From Ruminococcus sp. (GTDB taxonomy: Bacteria > Bacillota > Clostridia > Oscillospirales > Ruminococcaceae): 18,597 nucleotides of DNA. The notes beneath the pieces were generated by a model that saw only the letters and a list, made by a program, of their open reading frames with translations, ran no database searches and was not told the origin of the DNA. The stretch spans positions 1 to 18,597 of the forward strand of contig DNLQ01000183.1 of assembly GCA_003488415.1 (NCBI GenBank), written 5' to 3'. This document shows, in pieces, positions 14,194-18,597 of the stretch; positions within the stretch are counted from its first letter, which is position 1; every line of letters starts with the position of its first letter. A program made the position numbers and the translations under genes.

Positions 14194-16271
14194 TTCTTCA
14201 GCTCTCTTTCGTAGCCGCAGCCTTCGTTTTCACACACCAGCTTTCCGGACTTTCCGCCCTTCATAAAGAGGGATTTTCCGCACTGGGGACATACCTCGGC
14301 AGTGGGTACGTTCCAGGTCATGAAGCTGCACTCCGGGAATCCCTCGCAGCCGTAGAAGCTCCTGCCCTTCTTGGACTTCTTCAGCAGCATCTTCCTGCCG
14401 CATCTGGGACAGCTTCCCTCAGTCTCGGTCACTATTTTCTTGGTGTTGGAGCATTCCGGGAATCCCGGACAGGCAAGGAACTTTCCGTACCTGCCGTACT
14501 TTATGACCATTTTCCTTCCGCACTGCTCACATACCACGTCTGTTTCCTCGTCCGGTACCTTGACTCTCTTGCCCTCCATAGCCTCCTCAGCCTTTTGCAG
14601 AGTAGCGGCAAAGTCATCATAGAATTCATGGAGAGTCTTTACCCAGTCCTTTGTACCATGCTCGACTTCGTCAAGCTCGTTTTCCATATCGGCAGTGAAC
14701 TTTGCATCAACTATCTTCTCAAAGTGGTCTATCATAAGGTCGGTGATAGTCTCGCCGAGATTGGTAGGCTTGAGCTGCTTACCCTCATGCTCCACGTACT
14801 GACGTGCAGTGATAGTGGTGATCGTAGGAGCGTAGGTACTCGGTCTGCCGATGCCGTTCTCTTCAAGAGCCTTTATAAGAGATGCCTCTGTGTATCTCGG
14901 AGGCGGCTGTGTGAAGTGCTGATTTCCGGCAATAGACTTCAGCTTCAGCTTGTCCCCTGCCTTCAGCTCAGGCAGCATCTTCTTGCTGCTCTCCTCGCTG
15001 TCAGAGGACTCGACATACAGTGCCATGAAGCCGTCGAACTTTACTGAGTAGCCTGTAGCCCTGAAAGTGCATCCGTTTGCTTCGATGTCTGCGGATACTG
15101 TATCCAGAAGGGCATTTGCCATCTGGCTGGCTATAAAGCGCTCCCAGATCAGCTTATACAGCTTATACTGATCGCTTGTGAGACTGCTCTTTACTCTCTC
15201 GGGAGTCAGCTCCGGAGTTGAAGGACGGATAGCCTCATGAGCGTCCTGGGCATTGCTCTTGGTCTTGAATACTCTCGGCTTATCGGGAAGGTAATCCTTA
15301 CCGTACACAGTTCCGATGTACTCAGCAGCAGCAGTTTTTGCCTCGTCCGATATTCTCAGGCTGTCGGTACGCATATAGGTTATAAGACCAACAGCTCCTA
15401 CGCCTTCAACGTCAACGCCTTCGTACAGCTCCTGAGCAGCCTTCATGGTACGCTTGGCACTGAATCCCATTTTGCGTGACGCTTCCTGCTGCATAGTAGA
15501 TGTGATGAAGGGAGGTGCAGGCTGCTTGCGTGTTACACGCTTCTTCACCGACTCTACGATGTACTCCGCACCTTCAAGGCGGGCAAGGAGACCGTCGGCT
15601 TCTGCCTGGTTCGGTATCTCCAGCTTGCTGCCGTCAACAGCCACAAGCGCTGCATCGAATACCTTCCGTGAACCGGGAGCGGTGAACTTTGCGTCTATAG
15701 ACCAGTACTCTCTGGGTACGAAAGCACGTATCTCCTTCTCCCTGTCAACTACCAGTCTCACAGCCACTGACTGTACACGTCCGGCTGAAAGACCTCTCTT
15801 TACCTTTTTCCACAGGAACGGGCTGAGCTTGTAGCCCACCAGTCTGTCAAGGATACGCCTTGCCTGCTGGGCATTCACAAGGTCAACGTCTATCTTGTGG
15901 GGATTACTCATTCCGGACTGGACTCCGGTCTTGGTTATCTCATTGAACGCAACACGGTTATTGTCGTTCATATCCAGCTTGAGCATCTGTGCGATGTGCC
16001 ATGAGATAGCTTCGCCCTCACGGTCCGGGTCGGTAGCGAGATAGACTCTGCCGCTCTTCTTGGCACGTTTTTTCAGATCCCTTATAACGTCCTCCTTGCC
16101 TTTCATATCGGTATACTGAGGCTGGAAGTCGTGCTCGGTATCAACGCCCAGCTTTGACTTCGGGAGGTCTCTTACGTGTCCCATTGAGGCAATGACCTCA
16201 AATCCCGGCCCAAGGTACTTCTGTATTGTCTTAGCCTTTGCAGGCGACTCCACTATAACTAAATCTGACAT
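14190..16271 (-). CDS. topA: DNA topoisomerase I (type IA)
   Basis: This 693-residue enzyme relaxes negative supercoils by single-strand passage. The Toprim domain begins at the N-terminus (LVIVESPAKAKTIQKYL) with the metal-binding DPDREGE at 81-87. The active-site tyrosine is Tyr299 in GLITYMRTDS. NARRILDR-type residues are present as QQARRILDRLVGYKLSP (135-151), as are GRPSTYAPTI and the other core motifs. Three C-terminal four-cysteine zinc ribbons start at about 581, 621 and 661 (CEQCGRK, CPRCGRK, CPQCGKS). The ATG at 16271 has GAGAGGAG 6 bases upstream, formed by the end of dprA 2 bases away. The length is full and nothing is missing. Confidence 0.98.
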   Translation of the reverse strand: MSDLVIVESPAKAKTIQKYLGPGFEVIASMGHVRDLPKSKLGVDTEHDFQPQYTDMKGKEDVIRDLKKRAKKSGRVYLATDPDREGEAISWHIAQMLKLDMNDNNRVAFNEITKTGVQSGMSNPHKIDVDLVNAQQARRILDRLVGYKLSPFLWKKVKRGLSAGRVQSVAVRLVVDREKEIRAFVPREYWSIDAKFTAPGSRKVFDAALVAVDGSKLEIPNQAEADGLLARLEGAEYIVESVKKRVTRKQPAPPFITSTMQQEASRKMGFSAKRTMKAAQELYEGVDVEGVGAVGLITYMRTDSLRISDEAKTAAAEYIGTVYGKDYLPDKPRVFKTKSNAQDAHEAIRPSTPELTPERVKSSLTSDQYKLYKLIWERFIASQMANALLDTVSADIEANGCTFRATGYSVKFDGFMALYVESSDSEESSKKMLPELKAGDKLKLKSIAGNQHFTQPPPRYTEASLIKALEENGIGRPSTYAPTITTITARQYVEHEGKQLKPTNLGETITDLMIDHFEKIVDAKFTADMENELDEVEHGTKDWVKTLHEFYDDFAATLQKAEEAMEGKRVKVPDEETDVVCEQCGRKMVIKYGRYGKFLACPGFPECSNTKKIVTETEGSCPRCGRKMLLKKSKKGRSFYGCEGFPECSFMTWNVPTAEVCPQCGKSLFMKGGKSGKLVCENEGCGYERELKK

Positions 16272-16273
16272 TT

Positions 16274-17563
16274 CTATCTCCTCTCTGTCAGCAGCTCATA
16301 CATATTTCCCGGCAGCGAGCGCACTGCCCCGGAGATCTCCAGCTCTGTAAGTTCATACATAAGCTCTCCGGCTGATATATCAAGACGCTGAGCAATAATA
16401 TCAGCGTGAAGCGGTCCGTCGTTAAGACAGTCCGCTATTTTTTTCTGTGTATCTGTAAGCCCGCTGAGATCCGGTGCAGGCGCTTTTTCCTTCTCCTGTA
16501 CCTTTTCAGCCGGGGCTGAACTTTTCTTTTTACCGCTGTTCTTTCTCTGTTCCTTACGCTTCTGACGTGCAACACGTTCCGCAAGCTCCTCAGCGATCTT
16601 TTCTTCGGCGACACTCTCGTTGTATACTGAGGTAAAGGGACTTATCCGTTTTAGCTCTCCCTCGGTATACATCAGCTTATCGGCAAAAGCTCCGTCACGG
16701 AATAGTCCGGAAACGTCCTCTGCACTGTAGAGCGGCTCTGCACCATCCCTCAGCAATTTCAGGTTTCCAGCCCATACAGGCGAGAAAATGTCCGCCGGAG
16801 GCAGTACAAACACATCCCTTCCCTGTTCTGCGGCAAGGTTTGCAGTTATCAGCGAACCGCTTTTAGCAGATGCCTCAAACACAACCGTCGCACGGCTTAG
16901 GGCAGCCAGTATGCGGTTGCGTTTCGGAAAATTACCGGGCAGAGGAGATGTTCCGGGAGGAAATTCGGATACGAACACACCTCCCGCACCAATGACAGCG
17001 TCACGATAGCAGAAGTTTTCACGCGGGTAGTCTACGTCTACACCGCAGCCAAGTACACAAGCTGTAGGACGGTTCCTGGCAACTGCTGCCATAGAGGCAC
17101 AGATGTCTATACCGACAGCAAAACCGCTGACAATAACAAAACCATTGCCGGCAAGCTCGCCGCATATTTTCTCACAGGCAGATACTGCATAGTCAGAAGC
17201 CTTTCGTGTACCAACGGCAGTAACGGTTCTCGTACCTGTAAGACATCCGATATTTCCTTTATAAAACAGTACAGCCGGCGGATTCATTATATGTCTGAGT
17301 CTCGGCGGATATTCCGGAGAACTGTAGCCGACTGCGCCGATACCGTGTTTTGCACATTCCTTCAGCAATCTGTCAGCCTGTGCTATCTCCACCATCCTTG
17401 TGTTCCTCAGTTCGGCATCACTGAGCCGAAGGAAGCAATCGGGATCGGTGAGAGCAGTATAGGCTTCTTCAGCCGTCTCATATATGCACATTGCTTCCCA
17501 TATACGTCTGCTGCCGACTCCGAAAACCATTGAGAGCCACAGCCAGTAAACTGTCTCATTCAT
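16274..17563 (-). CDS. dprA: DNA-processing protein DprA, divergent, with C-terminal winged helix
   Basis: This 429-residue protein loads RecA on incoming single-stranded DNA during transformation in characterised species. A helical N-terminal region (1-80) precedes the Rossmann-like DprA domain: PPAVLFYKGN, AVGTRKASDYAV (116-127), SGFAVGID (146-153), SEFPPGTSPLPGNFPKRNRILAALS (199-223) and SGSLITANLAAEQGRDVFVLPP (235-256). A charged, Lys-rich linker (about 330-365) leads to a winged-helix domain at about 368-425. Two motifs are altered: the usual AxGIDxxAH loses its histidine (GIDICAS), and the VPG after VF is VLPP. Otherwise length and order are normal. The ATG at 17563 follows GGGAGGTG. 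It is not certain that the organism is transformable. Confidence 0.93.
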   Translation of the reverse strand: MNETVYWLWLSMVFGVGSRRIWEAMCIYETAEEAYTALTDPDCFLRLSDAELRNTRMVEIAQADRLLKECAKHGIGAVGYSSPEYPPRLRHIMNPPAVLFYKGNIGCLTGTRTVTAVGTRKASDYAVSACEKICGELAGNGFVIVSGFAVGIDICASMAAVARNRPTACVLGCGVDVDYPRENFCYRDAVIGAGGVFVSEFPPGTSPLPGNFPKRNRILAALSRATVVFEASAKSGSLITANLAAEQGRDVFVLPPADIFSPVWAGNLKLLRDGAEPLYSAEDVSGLFRDGAFADKLMYTEGELKRISPFTSVYNESVAEEKIAEELAERVARQKRKEQRKNSGKKKSSAPAEKVQEKEKAPAPDLSGLTDTQKKIADCLNDGPLHADIIAQRLDISAGELMYELTELEISGAVRSLPGNMYELLTERR

Positions 17564-17581
17564 TGCTCAGCACACCTCCCG

Positions 17582-18394
17582 TCAGTGTTTTTTCATTTCC
17601 CACATAATAATTCCAGCCGCCATAGCAGCATTGAGCGAGTTGATGCTTCCCTGCATGGGGATCGTCACCCGCAGATCGCATCTCTGTGAGATCTCAGCAG
17701 GAAGTCCCCTTCCCTCGTTGCCTATGAATACAGCCTGTCTGCACTGAGACTCAAGCTCAGTGATACGAACAGCGTCGGTGTCGATGACTGCGGCAAGAGT
17801 CTGGACTCCTGCGCCGGAGAGCGTTGAAAACAGCTCCTCCGTATCGCCGATAACACTTATACGGCTCCGGAAAAGTGAACCCATAGTTGAGCGGACGGTC
17901 TTGGGGTTGTACAGGTCGCAGCAGCCACACAGCAGTACACCGTCTATACCGAAGGCGTCTGCGGTACGTATAATTGTACCCATATTTCCGGGATCCTGCA
18001 ATCCGTACAGCACCACGTATCTGCCGCCGTCCCTGAACTCAGGGACAGACTGAGGTATCCTGCACACCGCAAAACAACCCTGGGGAGTCTCCGTCTGAGA
18101 TATTCTGACAGCAAGGTCATCAGATATGATGTACCAGTCTCTCAGTGACTCAGGCTCGCCCCCGGAGCCTATATATTCTCCGAAAGCCTTTTCTGTGAAC
18201 ATAAGGGAGCTGACAGCATCTGCATCAAGAGCGTCCCTGACAATACGCTGTCCCTCCAACACGAATAAGCCGTATCTCTGCCTCTCTTTTTTCTGAGAGG
18301 ACAGCTTCTGATACAGCTTGATCTTCGGATTATCCTTTGAGGCAAGATACCTGTCCGCCGGGACAGTATATCCGCCGACAGAAATCATCTCCAT
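17582..18394 (-). CDS. TrmH/SpoU-family 2'-O-ribose RNA methyltransferase
   Basis: This 270-residue SPOUT-class enzyme uses S-adenosylmethionine to methylate a ribose in rRNA or tRNA. The N-terminal part (about 20-110) is the substrate-binding domain, with SSQKKERQRYGLFVLEGQR typical of it. The trefoil-knot domain carries motif 1 PGNMGTIIRTADAFGIDGVLL (135-155), motif 2 FIGNEGRGLP (223-232) and motif 3 IPMQGSINSLNAAMAAGI (245-262). ATG 18394 is preceded by AGGAGG with about 6 bases of spacing. It is the first gene after the rplT terminator and so the likely head of the following gene train. The target nucleotide cannot be assigned; an rRNA guanosine is plausible for this subgroup. Confidence 0.92.
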   Translation of the reverse strand: MEMISVGGYTVPADRYLASKDNPKIKLYQKLSSQKKERQRYGLFVLEGQRIVRDALDADAVSSLMFTEKAFGEYIGSGGEPESLRDWYIISDDLAVRISQTETPQGCFAVCRIPQSVPEFRDGGRYVVLYGLQDPGNMGTIIRTADAFGIDGVLLCGCCDLYNPKTVRSTMGSLFRSRISVIGDTEELFSTLSGAGVQTLAAVIDTDAVRITELESQCRQAVFIGNEGRGLPAEISQRCDLRVTIPMQGSINSLNAAMAAGIIMWEMKKH

Positions 18395-18425
18395 CTGCGC
18401 CTCCTGTTACGGCAGTCTGTGATAC

Positions 18426-18461
18426 AAGAAAACACGCTCTCTTTAATCGGGGAGCGTGTTT
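18426..18461 (-). terminator. Intrinsic terminator after rplT
   Basis: Read on the minus strand, AAACACGCTC and GAGCGTGTTT form a perfect 10-bp stem (18452-18461 with 18430-18439) around a 12-base loop, followed by the short T-rich tract TTTTCTTG. It starts 10 bases after the rplT stop, as expected for the end of the infC-rpmI-rplT operon. The tract is interrupted by C, so some readthrough is possible. Confidence 0.8.
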
Positions 18462-18471
18462 ATGGTCTCAA

Positions 18472-18597
18472 TTAAAGAGCAGCCTTTGCCTTGTCAGCGA
18501 TAGCTGTGAAGCCGGCAGCATCGTTTATAGCGATCTCAGAGAGCATCTTTCTGTTCAGTGAAATGCCAGCCTTCTTGCAGCCGTTCATGAATGTAGA
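18472..18597 (-). CDS. rplT: 50S ribosomal protein L20, C-terminal part (runs off the right edge)
   Basis: The last 41 codons of L20 read STFMNGCKKAGISLNRKMLS and continue EIAINDAAGFTAIADKAKAAL before the TAA at 18474-18472. The FMNGCKKAGIxLNRKMLSEIAI pattern is diagnostic of the L20 C-terminal domain, which binds 23S rRNA and, in many Firmicutes, also the leader of the infC-rpmI-rplT mRNA. The missing N-terminal basic extension and the rest of the operon lie beyond the window. The terminator immediately after the stop marks the operon's end. Confidence 0.95.
   Translation of the reverse strand, partial: STFMNGCKKAGISLNRKMLSEIAINDAAGFTAIADKAKAAL

Overview
The window is an 18.6 kb housekeeping segment from a low-to-mid G+C Gram-positive bacterium. 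It most resembles a Clostridia/Oscillospiraceae (Ruminococcus-like) genome. That assignment is inferred from the gene families and order (dprA-topA-trmFO; plsX-rnc-radical SAM-smc-ftsY; nadD-yqeK-LCP-rsfS-leuS), strong AGGAGG-type ribosome binding sites and the use of TTG starts; no database search was possible. All recognisable genes lie on the minus strand, so the biological reading order runs from the right end (18597) to the left end (1).

Reading that way, the window opens with the last 41 codons of rplT (ribosomal protein L20), closed by a stem-loop terminator at about 18426-18461. A train of 17 genes follows: a TrmH/SpoU-family RNA methyltransferase, dprA, topA, trmFO, plsX, rnc, an Elp3-like radical SAM protein, smc, ftsY, rdgB, yhbY, an iron-sulfur-flavoprotein-like flavodoxin, nadD, yqeK, a LytR-CpsA-Psr (LCP) protein, rsfS, and the first 146 codons of leuS. 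The 16 junctions range from a 14-base overlap to a 56-base gap, and I see no internal terminator, so this looks like one very long transcription unit or a chain of coupled ones. There is no gene-free stretch over 300 bases, and no tRNA, rRNA, mobile element, CRISPR array or riboswitch is visible.

The genes cover core information processing and growth: DNA uptake/recombination and topology (dprA, topA, smc), RNA maturation and modification (TrmH-like, trmFO, rnc, yhbY, radical SAM), ribosome control and protein targeting (rsfS, leuS, ftsY), nucleotide and NAD metabolism (rdgB, nadD, yqeK), and envelope synthesis (plsX, LCP). Three conserved blocks that are usually separate in Firmicutes appear joined here. 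acpP is absent between plsX and rnc, and ylxM-ffh is absent after ftsY.

The most unusual feature is FtsY. The signal-recognition-particle receptor has its conserved NG domain at the N-terminus, followed by a roughly 165-residue acidic, repeat-containing C-terminal extension. The extension ends in a short basic/aromatic segment resembling the membrane-targeting motif that E. coli FtsY carries at its N-terminus. Other points are an Isf-type cysteine motif in the flavodoxin, a variant SMC signature motif, a divergent DprA Rossmann motif, a possible promoter overlapping the rplT terminator, and several junctions where the last sense codons of one gene form the Shine-Dalgarno sequence of the next.
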